Assembly (NCBI RefSeq): GCF_022627575.1
Contig: NZ_JADEYQ010000002.1
Location: forward strand, 1 to 64,000
Length of the DNA stretch: 64,000 nt
Direction of reading: 5' to 3'
Source: Sphingobacterium rhinopitheci
GTDB lineage: Bacteria; Bacteroidota; Bacteroidia; Sphingobacteriales; Sphingobacteriaceae
Positions 18,448-28,011 of the stretch are shown here, piece after piece. Positions within the stretch are counted from its first letter, which is position 1. Each line of letters opens with the position of its first letter. The position numbers were made by a program, and so were the translations under genes. Below the pieces are notes generated by a model, which saw nothing but the letters and a program-made list of their open reading frames with translations, was not told the DNA's origin and did not search any database.

Positions 18448-19287
18448 ATGAGATCAACTATTTGTACTATTTTATTTGGGATTTTGCTATCGATTCCAAC
18501 ATATGGACAAGAAAAAATAATAAAAATATTGGCTATTGGAAATAGCTTTTCAGAAGATGCTATAGAGAACTATTTATTTGAGTTAGCAAAAGAAGCAGAT
18601 AAAAAAGTCATTATAGGGAATATGTATATCGGAGGCGCTTCGATCGAATTACACGTTAAAAATGCTACCGAAAACAAGCCTACTTATTCGTACCGAAAAG
18701 TAACTACAGATGGCGTCAAAACGAACACTAAAAATAGTAGTATAGAGCAAGTGATTAAGGAGGAAGATTGGGATTATATCAGCTTACAACAAGCAAGTCC
18801 TTACTCTGGACAATACGCTGTAATTATAAAAGATCTTCCCGCTTTAGTTACATATGTAAATATGTTGAAACCTAAAAAAACAAAATTAATATACCATCAA
18901 ACATGGGCGTATCAACAAGACTCTCCTCACAAAGGATTTGCAAACTACAATAATAATCAACTGGAGATGTACCAAGGAATTATAGCTGCTACTCAAAAGA
19001 TCAATAAATCTAAAGTATTCTCCATGGTAATACCAGCAGGTACAGCGATACAAAATGCACGTACTTCCAGTATTGGAGATCATTATACAAGAGATGGCTA
19101 CCATCTAAACTTAGATTATGGCCGATTTACGGCTGCATGTACATGGTATGAAAAAATATTCAATCTCGATGTAAGAAAGAATAACTACAAACCAGATCAG
19201 GTCACAGAATTGCAAGCTAACATAGCGAAAGATGCGGCACACAAAGCTGTCAAAAATCCATGGAAAATAACAACAGTAAAATTGTAA
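18448..19287 (+). CDS. DUF4886 family secreted SGNH-like protein
   Basis: A 279-residue protein with an N-terminal signal peptide (about 1-20, ending TYGQ). It begins with KILAIGNSFSEDAIENYL (about 25-42), where GNSFS is the block I serine of an SGNH-hydrolase-like fold. Near the C-terminus (about 211-215), DGYHL supplies the D-x2-H pair expected of that fold. Bacteroidota DUF4886 proteins are often annotated this way and may act as esterases on carbohydrates or lipids. The substrate is unknown. It is monocistronic and ends at a strong terminator shared with priA. Confidence 0.75.
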   Translation: MRSTICTILFGILLSIPTYGQEKIIKILAIGNSFSEDAIENYLFELAKEADKKVIIGNMYIGGASIELHVKNATENKPTYSYRKVTTDGVKTNTKNSSIEQVIKEEDWDYISLQQASPYSGQYAVIIKDLPALVTYVNMLKPKKTKLIYHQTWAYQQDSPHKGFANYNNNQLEMYQGIIAATQKINKSKVFSMVIPAGTAIQNARTSSIGDHYTRDGYHLNLDYGRFTAACTWYEKIFNLDVRKNNYKPDQVTELQANIAKDAAHKAVKNPWKITTVKL

Positions 19288-19290
19288 AAG

Positions 19291-19326
19291 AAAAAAGGGC
19301 TTTGAAATGATTCAAAGCCCTTTTTT
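19291..19326. terminator. bidirectional terminator
   Basis: AAAAAAGGGCTTTGAA (19291-19306), a 4-base loop and the perfect complement ending in TTTTTT (19311-19326) lie between convergent genes. Confidence 0.9.
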
Positions 19327-19328
19327 CG

Positions 19329-21806
19329 TTAATATGGATCTACGTCGATCGCTATTCGCACTCCAGCATTCAATTTATCTAATTCAAAAGTTAATATCGA
19401 AGAACGAATCAATTCCTTGACTTTTACAATACTGACATTCGTCCGTTCAATCTTCAATATGATTGTCTGAATATAATTATTGCGAACACGCGATACCAAT
19501 GGAGGCTCTGGTCCTAGCACTCTATTTCCTAAATGCACCTTTAATAAGTTAGCTAACTTTTGGGCAGAATCTAAGGTTTGTTGTTGATCCGAATGTTTGA
19601 TATCTAATTTGATTAGTCTATAAAAAGGAGGATAATGAAAATTCTTTCTTTCGGTTATTTCCTTCATAAACATGCCTTCATAATCATGCTGCACGACCTG
19701 CTCCAATACACGATGATTAGGAGTATAGGTTTGTATAATTACTTGACCTTGATTCTGTCTCCTTCCGGCTCGACCTGCAACTTGCGAAAAAAGAGAATAC
19801 GACCTTTCATAGGATCTAAAATCAGGAAAATTGATTATAGAATCAGCATTAATAATTCCAATCAAACTAACGCGTCCAAAATCTAGGCCCTTGGCTACCA
19901 TCTGCGTACCAATCAAGACATCATATTCATAATCGTCAAAAGCAGATATTATTTTATCAAAACCATATTTCCCTTTGGTAGAATCCAAATCCAAACGACC
20001 TATGCGCAGAGAAGGCATCAAAATCTCTAGCTCTTCTTCTATTCTTTCTGTTCCAAAGCCCTTGCTTTCCATATGCGGCATACCACATCCCGGACATACA
20101 TTTATATTCTGCTCCGAATGCCCACAATAATGGCAATGTAATAAATGAGAAGTTTTATGATAGGTCAAACTAACATCACAATTGACACATTTGGCAACAT
20201 AGCCACAGGTTCCACATTGCAAAAATGGCGTATGCCCTCTTCTATTTTGAAATAATATTATTTGTTCCTTATTCTTGACAGCCTCTTCCATTGCATGCAA
20301 TAATTTGGAGCTGAAATAAGAATGCATATTTCCTTTACGTCCCTCCTCTGTTACATTGATGACATCTATTATGGGTAGCTGAGCATCACCAAATCGTTTA
20401 AAAAGCTGAACTAAGCCATATTTACCTGCTTTAGCATTGTAATAACTTTCTACAGATGGTGTCGCTGATCCCAATAAAACTTTAGCATGATGTAAATACG
20501 CTAAATAGATAGCAGTATCACGGGCATGATATCGTGGCGAAGGATCATATTGCTTATATGAGTTTTCGTGCTCTTCGTCGACGATGATTAAGCCTAAATC
20601 ATGAAAAGGTAAGAACACAGATGAACGAGCACCAATAATAACCTTATACTCATTTTTCAATACTTTGTGCCATACTTCAGCACGCTCATTGTCATTGAAT
20701 TTAGAATGGTATACCCCAAGGTCATTTCCAAAATGGAGTTTCAAGCGTTCAGTTATCTGCGTAGTTAGGGCTATCTCCGGCAAAAGATATAATACATTTT
20801 TTCCCGATGCTAAAGCTTGTTCAATTTGGCGTATATATATTTGTGTTTTTCCTGATGCAGTCACGCCATGCAATAAAACCACATCTTTGGTCTGAAAATA
20901 GTCGTTTATTTCCGCAAAAGCACGTGTTTGATCTTCACTAAAGGAGAATTCTTTGGTTAAAAGAACATCCGTCCCTTGAAATCTGCTAACAACTTTTTCT
21001 TTAAGCTCAAAAATACCTTTATCTATTAATGCAGTAATGGCAGTAGCTCCACAAGAAGTAGCTTCCATCAATTCTTGCCTGGTTAATTCTGGTTTCGATT
21101 TAGACAATTGAATATAACCAATTACGGCATCTTGTTGTTTAGGTGCTCTGTTGAGGCTATCTAACAAGAGGCGTTTACCTTCCCCATCGTTATATTCCGC
21201 TGCTAATCGCAAAAAGCTTTTTGTTTTTGGCTTGTACCGTTCTTTTATTTCTTCGGATATTAGAATATAGCCATCTTCAAAAAGAGTTTTTAATAAAGGG
21301 AAAACAGATTTTTGTCCTAATATTTTGCTGACATCACTAACTTTCAATTCACCAGCAATATCCAAAGCATCCAACAATAAAAATGCTTTATCCGATAATT
21401 GAGAGCGATCCAAATCGCTATTATTGGCGGCGATTATTTTTGTTTCGGATGCTAATTTAAGTGCAGCCGGAAGTGCAGCTTGCATTACTTCACCAAGATA
21501 GCATAAGTAATAATCTGCCATCCATTGCCACAGTTGTAATTGACCTTCATCTACAATAGGATGCTCGTCTACGACATCCATTATATACTTGGCTTCATAT
21601 TTCTGTGGAGCATCCATTGTTATGGACTTTATGATAGCCGAATAAACTTTATTTCGACCAAATTGAACGATTACACGACGACCAATTTGGATTTGATCAT
21701 TCAGTTCAAAAGGAACACGGTAAGTATACGTTTTAGCTATAGACAGTGGTAAAACCACTTCTACAAAAAGTGTTTTCCTATCAGCAAATAAATCGGCATT
21801 AGACAT
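19329..21806 (-). CDS. priA: primosomal protein N' (replication restart helicase PriA)
   Basis: About 825 residues. PriA reloads the replicative helicase at stalled forks. Seen are the N-terminal DNA-binding region with FVEVVLPLSIAKTYTY, Walker A GVTASGKT (316-323 counting from the GTG at 21812), the DEEH box (412-415) and a zinc-binding cysteine block (CGTCGYVAKCVNCDVSL, HCHYCG, VCPGCG). A helicase C-terminal part follows with GTQMVAKGLDFGRVSLIG and QVAGRAGR. The frame is open to a GTG at 21812, but ATG 21806 is preferred because a -7 promoter box occupies 21819-21812. Confidence 0.95.
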   Translation of the reverse strand: MSNADLFADRKTLFVEVVLPLSIAKTYTYRVPFELNDQIQIGRRVIVQFGRNKVYSAIIKSITMDAPQKYEAKYIMDVVDEHPIVDEGQLQLWQWMADYYLCYLGEVMQAALPAALKLASETKIIAANNSDLDRSQLSDKAFLLLDALDIAGELKVSDVSKILGQKSVFPLLKTLFEDGYILISEEIKERYKPKTKSFLRLAAEYNDGEGKRLLLDSLNRAPKQQDAVIGYIQLSKSKPELTRQELMEATSCGATAITALIDKGIFELKEKVVSRFQGTDVLLTKEFSFSEDQTRAFAEINDYFQTKDVVLLHGVTASGKTQIYIRQIEQALASGKNVLYLLPEIALTTQITERLKLHFGNDLGVYHSKFNDNERAEVWHKVLKNEYKVIIGARSSVFLPFHDLGLIIVDEEHENSYKQYDPSPRYHARDTAIYLAYLHHAKVLLGSATPSVESYYNAKAGKYGLVQLFKRFGDAQLPIIDVINVTEEGRKGNMHSYFSSKLLHAMEEAVKNKEQIILFQNRRGHTPFLQCGTCGYVAKCVNCDVSLTYHKTSHLLHCHYCGHSEQNINVCPGCGMPHMESKGFGTERIEEELEILMPSLRIGRLDLDSTKGKYGFDKIISAFDDYEYDVLIGTQMVAKGLDFGRVSLIGIINADSIINFPDFRSYERSYSLFSQVAGRAGRRQNQGQVIIQTYTPNHRVLEQVVQHDYEGMFMKEITERKNFHYPPFYRLIKLDIKHSDQQQTLDSAQKLANLLKVHLGNRVLGPEPPLVSRVRNNYIQTIILKIERTNVSIVKVKELIRSSILTFELDKLNAGVRIAIDVDPY

Positions 21807-21811
21807 ATACA

Positions 21812-21819
21812 CAAAGGTA
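21812..21819 (-). promoter_or_regulatory. -7 promoter element immediately upstream of priA
   Basis: On the minus strand TACCTTTG is a perfect -7 box. Its last base is only 5 bases before the priA ATG at 21806, implying a leaderless or nearly leaderless mRNA. Confidence 0.55.
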
Positions 21820-21916
21820 ATAAAACTTTCATGACTAATTTAAGCAGATAAGAACCCTAAAAGGGAAGCAAGAAAAAAAGCAGTAAAAAGATAGATATTA
21901 TTAACTAATAGCAAGA

Positions 21917-22306
21917 TTAAGCCCTATTTTTAACAGCAGCGATAAATAATCCGATCCAACCTATCATAAAGCACAATCCACCCAATGGCGTAATAGGTCC
22001 CAAAATAGAAACAGACTCAATACCTAACAATGATCGTACACTTAATAAATAAAGAGAGCCCGAGAATAAGATTATACCGATAGTAAAGGCTATAAAAGAA
22101 ACACGGATAGACTGACTTTTGGCTCTAGAGAAAGTAGATAAAAACAATAAAGCAAAAGTATGATAAAACTGATATTCATTTGCTGTCTTCCAAGTTCCTA
22201 GATGATACTCACTTATTTTACCCTCTAAGCCATGTGCACCAAAAGCGCCCAAAACTACCGCTATCAAGCCAAATAATGAGGCTGTAAGTATAATTTGTTT
22301 ATTCAT
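21917..22306 (-). CDS. DUF423 family inner-membrane protein
   Basis: A 129-residue protein with four hydrophobic segments and the DUF423 pattern GAFGAHGLEGK near residues 21-31, where the family signature is GAFGAHGL. Similar to E. coli YgdD. Function is unknown. It lies about 110 bases upstream of priA on the same strand, so it may share transcription with priA, although priA has its own -7 box. Confidence 0.85.
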   Translation of the reverse strand: MNKQIILTASLFGLIAVVLGAFGAHGLEGKISEYHLGTWKTANEYQFYHTFALLFLSTFSRAKSQSIRVSFIAFTIGIILFSGSLYLLSVRSLLGIESVSILGPITPLGGLCFMIGWIGLFIAAVKNRA

Positions 22307-22438
22307 GAATTATATAAAAAATATCTAATGTATTTTAATATTTATAAATGTATTAAAATATATAACAAAACAATAAAATTTTTCGTCAATTTCCTTCGTA
22401 AACTTACTAAAATTAATCATAATTAGTTAGGTTTGTAT

Positions 22439-25036
22439 ATGCGTAATACGATTATTCTAACAGCAGTACTATTTATCACCGTAATTGCTGCCACAATATA
22501 TTATTTCAAAAACTTAGATAATGAGCATAGTCAATCGTCTCGATCATTGCGATATTTACCACAAAACACACTATTTATAGCTGCTGTAGGCAATGATGAA
22601 ACGTCTGAAAATGTATTTAAAGATTTCGAAATTTTCGATGCTATTTTAGGTGTCGATAACATGAAATTATGGAATGATTTCAAAACAATAATATTAAACA
22701 CCGAAAAATCAAAAACATATATAGCGGACTCAGACATTTACATTTCATTCCATCCTGAAGATAAGAAAATAGTACCATTGTTCACAATTCCTTCTTCCAC
22801 AGATATTCCATCAGCTGAATTGGTAGGTATGGTAAACGAAATTAGTAAAACCTTCAAAACGACAACCATCGATACATTAGGTCAAAAAATTTTTCAAATC
22901 AAATATGGGGAAAAGGACTCTATTTTAAATGCCTTTTACTTTAAAGATATATTGTTTGCAACGCCTTCTATTTCCTTGATCCCAAAAATAGTTGATAAAC
23001 ATAGTAAACATCTATCCGAAGATCAGATTGAATTTTTCTTAAAGAATAATCCTAGAAATACGCCCTTAAGTATTTATTTTCCCCACCAACAATATGATTC
23101 GATCGTAGACATCACACAGCGTAACAACAAAGGTCCCTTTATTAATTTATTTAGAAAGTTACAAGGGCAATCAGCATGGAATATTAATTTCAAACAAGAT
23201 GCTTTAATCCTCACTGGTGAGAGTCAACTGGATCAATACCCCGATAACTTTGCTTCTATTTTTAAGAATCAAGCAAAAGCGCCCCAAGATTTATATACTT
23301 ATTTTCCGTCCAATACGGCTATCTATGCCGAATTTAGCATTAGCAACCGTCCTACATTTCAAAAAGACTTACATAATCTTCAAAAAAGAAGAGAGGAAAA
23401 GGTAATCGAGCAGATAGATACCACTAAAGCAGCAGAACTAATTACCAAAGCATTGGGCAATCAATTTGCTCTAGTAGAAACTAATGCTCAAAATTATATT
23501 GGTTTTGTAAAAATCAATGACAGCCTAGCCTTTCAAAGTCTTACCAAGACCATCATGGAATCAACAGGTGATTCTATAGGCCGTTTTGCTACATCGGGTA
23601 TATTATATAAACATTATGGTGATCCATTTAAAGATTTTCAACGTCCTTATTATACTGTTGTGGACAGCGTGATGATCGTCGCTAATAATCTTTCTACGTT
23701 AAGAGCGTATCGCAAAGATTATTTTGAGAACGATTTATTGACAGGTACACTTGGATTCATCAAGCTTGAAAAGCTTCAGGGAAAGGAAGCTAACATTACT
23801 ATATTTGCCCATACAAAAAATGCAAGTTCCAAGTTTTTAAATTCATTAAATCAACCATTCAGAGATAATTATAAAAATAAGGAGAATTATGGCTTTCAAG
23901 ATTTCTTCTCATGGTCGATACAATTATCAGGCAACAACGGTAATATATCGTCACAAATATACGGTATCTATAAAAGTAAGAATACATTAGGCACGGTAGC
24001 AGAGTGGAGTATTGAGTTGGGAAATAAAGCAATCACGCAACCTTTTATATTCAATCAATCCGATACGAATCAATTTATATTAATTCAACAGCTAGATCAT
24101 ACGATTCATGCAATTCACCCATCGGGTAAAGAAATGTGGTCCAAAGTATTTGCGGGACGCGTCATCGGTAATATGCAACAATTAGAAGATCGTTCAATCC
24201 TACTGATTACAGACAAGAACAATTTATACCGCTTCGATACCGAGGGCAAATCTTTAAAAGGATTCCCTGTAAATATACAATCAACAGCAACTGCTAGCCC
24301 ACTAATCACTATTATTAATGGTGAAAAAGTAATCCTTGTACCTACAACAGACAAAGTGTTAGCTTATGATTTAAATGGCAATACCCTTAAAAATTGGAAT
24401 AGTTTCACAACGGATGGAAAAATAACGACCACGATTATAGCACATGAAAAACACTATATCATTGGCACAAATAAAGGTAACATCTATTGGTTGAATGAAA
24501 ATGGTCAAAAAACAAACGAGGTAAAACTAAATAATACAGGTGTAAAAAATATCGAGATAAACTCTAATTACAAAATAGTAGCATTAGATGATAAAGGAGG
24601 ATTAAATCTATTTAGTAATGAAAAAGAACATCAAAGATGGCGCATCCTAGCAGATTCCATAAGATATATAGGTGATTTTGGTCGTATTACAAATACAACA
24701 AATAGTAATGTTGTTATTGTGAATAGTAATGAACTACAGGTATTTGATATTGCCGACACATTAAAAACGGCAATTATCTATAATTTCACCAAACCTATAA
24801 CAGATGAGTTACAGTTTTTCAGCAACACGCAAAATAAAGACCTATCCTATTTAGGAATAGCTTCAAAATCAACTAATTTGTTATATTTAATAAATGAAAC
24901 GGGTCAATTGGTGAATGGATTTCCTGTAGAAGGTCAACCATTATTTTATTATGGCAAAATAGACTACAACTCTGAAATATATTTATTGTGTATGCGCAGA
25001 GATCATAAACTATATGCTTTCAAGCAAAAAAAATAA
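22439..25036 (+). CDS. membrane-anchored protein with C-terminal beta-propeller-like repeats, function unknown
   Basis: About 865 residues from the ATG at 22439. One N-terminal membrane segment (about residues 4-21, IILTAVLFITVIAATIYY) is followed by a long extracytoplasmic part. Residues about 35-480 resemble DUF3352-like periplasmic domains. From about 530 onwards come repeats typical of PQQ/WD-like propellers: IHAIHPSGKEMWSKVFAG, YRFDTEGKSLKGFPVNI, KVLAYDLNGNTLKNWN, IYWLNENGQKT. I do not recognise a characterised homologue. The -7-like box TAGGTTTG (22428-22435) ends three bases before the ATG, so an upstream TTG at 22433 is excluded as start. nrnA and the FKBP lipoprotein gene follow on the same strand. 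Confidence 0.75.
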   Translation: MRNTIILTAVLFITVIAATIYYFKNLDNEHSQSSRSLRYLPQNTLFIAAVGNDETSENVFKDFEIFDAILGVDNMKLWNDFKTIILNTEKSKTYIADSDIYISFHPEDKKIVPLFTIPSSTDIPSAELVGMVNEISKTFKTTTIDTLGQKIFQIKYGEKDSILNAFYFKDILFATPSISLIPKIVDKHSKHLSEDQIEFFLKNNPRNTPLSIYFPHQQYDSIVDITQRNNKGPFINLFRKLQGQSAWNINFKQDALILTGESQLDQYPDNFASIFKNQAKAPQDLYTYFPSNTAIYAEFSISNRPTFQKDLHNLQKRREEKVIEQIDTTKAAELITKALGNQFALVETNAQNYIGFVKINDSLAFQSLTKTIMESTGDSIGRFATSGILYKHYGDPFKDFQRPYYTVVDSVMIVANNLSTLRAYRKDYFENDLLTGTLGFIKLEKLQGKEANITIFAHTKNASSKFLNSLNQPFRDNYKNKENYGFQDFFSWSIQLSGNNGNISSQIYGIYKSKNTLGTVAEWSIELGNKAITQPFIFNQSDTNQFILIQQLDHTIHAIHPSGKEMWSKVFAGRVIGNMQQLEDRSILLITDKNNLYRFDTEGKSLKGFPVNIQSTATASPLITIINGEKVILVPTTDKVLAYDLNGNTLKNWNSFTTDGKITTTIIAHEKHYIIGTNKGNIYWLNENGQKTNEVKLNNTGVKNIEINSNYKIVALDDKGGLNLFSNEKEHQRWRILADSIRYIGDFGRITNTTNSNVVIVNSNELQVFDIADTLKTAIIYNFTKPITDELQFFSNTQNKDLSYLGIASKSTNLLYLINETGQLVNGFPVEGQPLFYYGKIDYNSEIYLLCMRRDHKLYAFKQKK

Positions 25037-25060
25037 TTTTATACCAACACGAATAATTTG

Positions 25061-25068
25061 TACGTTTG
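25061..25068 (+). promoter_or_regulatory. -7 promoter element of the nrnA-type gene
   Basis: TACGTTTG matches TAnnTTTG and lies 16 bases before the ATG at 25085. It rules out the upstream in-frame TTG at 25058. Confidence 0.5.
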
Positions 25069-25084
25069 TAGTCTTATTATAATT

Positions 25085-26098
25085 ATGTTTACAGGAGAAG
25101 AAAATTTACAATTACTGACCACACCTAAAAGAATTGTTATAACAACTCATCACAAACCAGATGGAGATGCTTTAGGCTCATCATTAGGATTATACCATTT
25201 TTTAAAGAAATATAATCACACGGTACATGTTGTTGTTTCATCTGACTTTCCATCATTTTTGGATTGTATGCCAGGACGAGAAGAAGTAATTATATATCCT
25301 GAGCAACCAGCTCTAACGGGCGAATTATTAGCTGAGGCAGATATTATCTTTTGCTTGGACTATAGTGCCTTGTCACGAACAAATGTCTTAGAACCTCTTA
25401 TTGCGAATGCTAAAGGTCAGAAATGGATGATAGATCATCATTTGGATCCAGAGAATTTTGCTGATTTGGTATATTGGGATTCTAATGCTGCTGCAACAGC
25501 ACAATTAATATACACCTTTATCGACGATGTACTAAAAGGAGGCGAAAAAATAGATGCTGCTATTGCGACCTGCCTTTATACAGGAATAATGACAGATACA
25601 GGTTCATTCCGCTTTAGGAATACCACATCGGCTGTTCACCATATCATCGCTAGCTTAATAGATGCAGGCGCAAAAAACTGGGAGATCCATGAGCAAATCT
25701 ACAACAGTTCATCTGAGCGTAGATTAAAATTTTTGGGCTATGCGCTTTTAAATTGTTTGGAAGTAATTCCAGAATATAATACAGCCTATTTTGCGATAAG
25801 CAAAGAAGATTTATCGAAGTTTGAAATAAGCACAGGAGATACAGAAGGGTTAGTCAATTATGCCCTTTCTATAAAAGGAATAAGATTAGCTGCATTAATA
25901 ATTGACAGAAGTGAATTAATTAAATTATCTTTACGCTCAATCGGTGAAATACCTTGTAATGAGATATGTAAAAAATATTTTAGCGGTGGGGGTCATTTAA
26001 ATGCTTCAGGCGGTAGTTCATCATCCGATTTGAATACAGTAGTCAACTTATTTAAATCTATATTACCAGATTATAAAGAAATATTAACAAGAAAATAA
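25085..26098 (+). CDS. nrnA: DHH/DHHA1 phosphoesterase, NrnA-like oligoribonuclease / pAp phosphatase
   Basis: A 337-residue cytoplasmic DHH-family phosphoesterase. Metal-binding motifs are visible as HKPDGDALGSSLG (about 23-35), DYSALSR (about 92-98), DHH (about 119-121) and MTDTGSFR. The DHHA1 domain ends in SGGGHLNASGG. NrnA enzymes degrade 2-5 nucleotide RNA and dephosphorylate 3'-phosphoadenosine 5'-phosphate. Size (about 320-340) and motif order fit NrnA rather than RecJ or GdpP. The FKBP lipoprotein gene follows after 15 bases. Confidence 0.9.
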   Translation: MFTGEENLQLLTTPKRIVITTHHKPDGDALGSSLGLYHFLKKYNHTVHVVVSSDFPSFLDCMPGREEVIIYPEQPALTGELLAEADIIFCLDYSALSRTNVLEPLIANAKGQKWMIDHHLDPENFADLVYWDSNAAATAQLIYTFIDDVLKGGEKIDAAIATCLYTGIMTDTGSFRFRNTTSAVHHIIASLIDAGAKNWEIHEQIYNSSSERRLKFLGYALLNCLEVIPEYNTAYFAISKEDLSKFEISTGDTEGLVNYALSIKGIRLAALIIDRSELIKLSLRSIGEIPCNEICKKYFSGGGHLNASGGSSSSDLNTVVNLFKSILPDYKEILTRK

Positions 26099-26113
26099 GT
26101 ATTAATCAATAAA

Positions 26114-27088
26114 ATGAAAAAATCAATTTTATTTTTATCAGCAGCAGCTTTGCTAGCTGTTTCATGCCAAAACTTTAAAAAAGGTGATGGTGGTTTAGAG
26201 TATAATATCGTTAAAGATGCAGGTAGTGACAAAGCTATTGCAGGTGATTTCTTATCAGTAGATATGACAATCAAATCAGACAGAAACGATTCATTATTAA
26301 ACAGTACATACGATTTAGGCTTACCTCAAATTGTTCAAATCGCTGGAGATTCAATCCCTGGTGGATACAAAGGTGATTATAACTCGATGTTCAGATTCTT
26401 AGGAGAAGGTGACTCTGCAGTATTCAAATTAAATTTAGATACTATGGCAGCTAGAACAGGTCAACCAAAACCAGAATTTGCTGATAAATTTGTTACATTT
26501 ACTGTTAAGGTTAGAAAGCACTTCAAAAAAGGTCAATTAACTGATTCAGCATTATATGGTCAACTAGATACTTATTTTAAAGGTGAATTAGAAGGTCTTC
26601 AAAAAGCTGAAGCTGGAAAAATCACTAAATATGTAGCCGATAATAAATTAGAACCTAAGAAAACAGCTTCAGGCTTACAATATGTAGTTACAGAAGAAGG
26701 TAAAGGTAATAAACCAGCATTAGGTGATACAGTAGTTGTAAACTATACAGGTAAATTAACAAATGGTACTGTTTTCGATTCATCAATAAAAGCGGAAGCT
26801 GAAAAAGCTAAATTAGCTATGGATCCTATGCGTACTTTTGAGCCATTGCGTTTCAGTTTAGGTAACCAACCCGTTATCCAAGGATGGACAGAAGGTTTAC
26901 AGTTATTGACAAAAGGTACAAAAGCTACATTTATCATCCCTTCAGCATTAGCATACGGTGACCGTCCTGCAGGCCAAAAAATCCCTCCTTATGCACCATT
27001 AGTATTTGAAGTAGAATTGGTTGATGTAATCAAAGGTCAAGGAATCGCAGCACCTGCTCCAGCACCGGGTGAGATACCTGCAAACTAA
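26114..27088 (+). CDS. FKBP-type peptidyl-prolyl cis-trans isomerase lipoprotein
   Basis: A 324-residue lipoprotein. The signal peptide ends in a lipobox LAVSC (cysteine at about 18). The C-terminal FKBP domain (about 185-310) shows DTVVVNYTGKLTNGTVFDSS, PVIQGWTEGLQLLTKGTKAT and IPSALAYGDRP. The N-terminal half has a degenerate FKBP-like part (about 40-140, KAIAGDFLSVDMTI). It likely assists folding of envelope proteins on the periplasmic face. It follows nrnA by 15 bases and is closed by a strong terminator. Confidence 0.9.
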   Translation: MKKSILFLSAAALLAVSCQNFKKGDGGLEYNIVKDAGSDKAIAGDFLSVDMTIKSDRNDSLLNSTYDLGLPQIVQIAGDSIPGGYKGDYNSMFRFLGEGDSAVFKLNLDTMAARTGQPKPEFADKFVTFTVKVRKHFKKGQLTDSALYGQLDTYFKGELEGLQKAEAGKITKYVADNKLEPKKTASGLQYVVTEEGKGNKPALGDTVVVNYTGKLTNGTVFDSSIKAEAEKAKLAMDPMRTFEPLRFSLGNQPVIQGWTEGLQLLTKGTKATFIIPSALAYGDRPAGQKIPPYAPLVFEVELVDVIKGQGIAAPAPAPGEIPAN

Positions 27089-27140
27089 GATTAAAAAATC
27101 TATTTAAATAACAGGCCAGTATTGCCATATTTAAAATATA

Positions 27141-27168
27141 AACGCGATTCTATTAATAGAATCGCGTT
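27141..27168. terminator. terminator after the FKBP lipoprotein gene
   Basis: A perfect palindrome, AACGCGATTCTATT (27141-27154) and its complement (27155-27168), is followed by TTTTTTC. The effective loop is about TTAA. Confidence 0.85.
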
Positions 27169-27230
27169 TTTTCGTTACGTTAACAATATATTATTAACAA
27201 ATTAGTATTTTTGAAGCAATAAGAAAAAAG

Positions 27231-28010
27231 ATGAATTCTAGCTATACTCTTACCGATACACATACCCATATTTATTATAATATAGGAACAAATACATTAG
27301 AGGACCAAATAAATAGGTGTTTAGACCAAAACATCAAACGTCTCTTTTTACCCAATGTAGATAGCGAATCGGTATCAGCAGTATTAAGCACATCAAAATC
27401 GTATCCAGAGATATGCTTTCCAATGCTAGGTTTACATCCTTGCAGTGTAAAAGAAAATTACCTTGAAGAACTAGCGCTAATTGAGAAAGCTATCCATGCC
27501 CATAAAATATATGCTATAGGAGAAATAGGATTGGATTTGTATTGGGATAAAAGCACATTAGCTATTCAGCAAGATGCTTTTAGAACACAGATAAAGTGGG
27601 CCAAAGCATTAGGTTTACCGATAGACATCCATTGTAGAGAAGCGTTTGATGAAACATTCGAAATTTTAGAAGAGCTACATGATGACAAGTTATATGGTAT
27701 CTTCCATTGTTTCACGGGTAATTTGGAGCAAGCAAAAAGAGCGATAAATCTAGGTTTCAAATTGGGAATAGGTGGTGTTGTAACTTTCAAGAAAGCAGGC
27801 TTAGATACGGTCGTTAAAGAATTGGATCTTAAAGATATTGTTTTGGAAACAGATGCTCCCTATTTAGCACCAAGCCCATTTAGAGGAAAAGAGAATGAAA
27901 GCTCTTACTTGCATTATATTGCAGAAAAAGTAGCAGATTTGCATGAGATTAGCATCGAGAAATTAGCAGCGATCACTACGGAAAATTCACGAGTAGTATT
28001 TGGCATATAA
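27231..28010 (+). CDS. TatD family metal-dependent hydrolase
   Basis: A 259-residue TatD-type nuclease/hydrolase. Metal ligands are visible as DTHTHIY (about 8-14), AIGEIGLDLYW (E about 97), PIDIHCREAFDE, IFHCFTGN and VLETDAPYLAPSP. Family members are Mg-dependent DNases or D-aminoacyl-tRNA deacylases. A -7 box TATTTTTG lies at 27206-27213, 17 bases before the ATG. The asparaginase gene starts two bases after its stop, forming a two-gene operon. Confidence 0.9.
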   Translation: MNSSYTLTDTHTHIYYNIGTNTLEDQINRCLDQNIKRLFLPNVDSESVSAVLSTSKSYPEICFPMLGLHPCSVKENYLEELALIEKAIHAHKIYAIGEIGLDLYWDKSTLAIQQDAFRTQIKWAKALGLPIDIHCREAFDETFEILEELHDDKLYGIFHCFTGNLEQAKRAINLGFKLGIGGVVTFKKAGLDTVVKELDLKDIVLETDAPYLAPSPFRGKENESSYLHYIAEKVADLHEISIEKLAAITTENSRVVFGI

Positions 28011-28011
28011 A

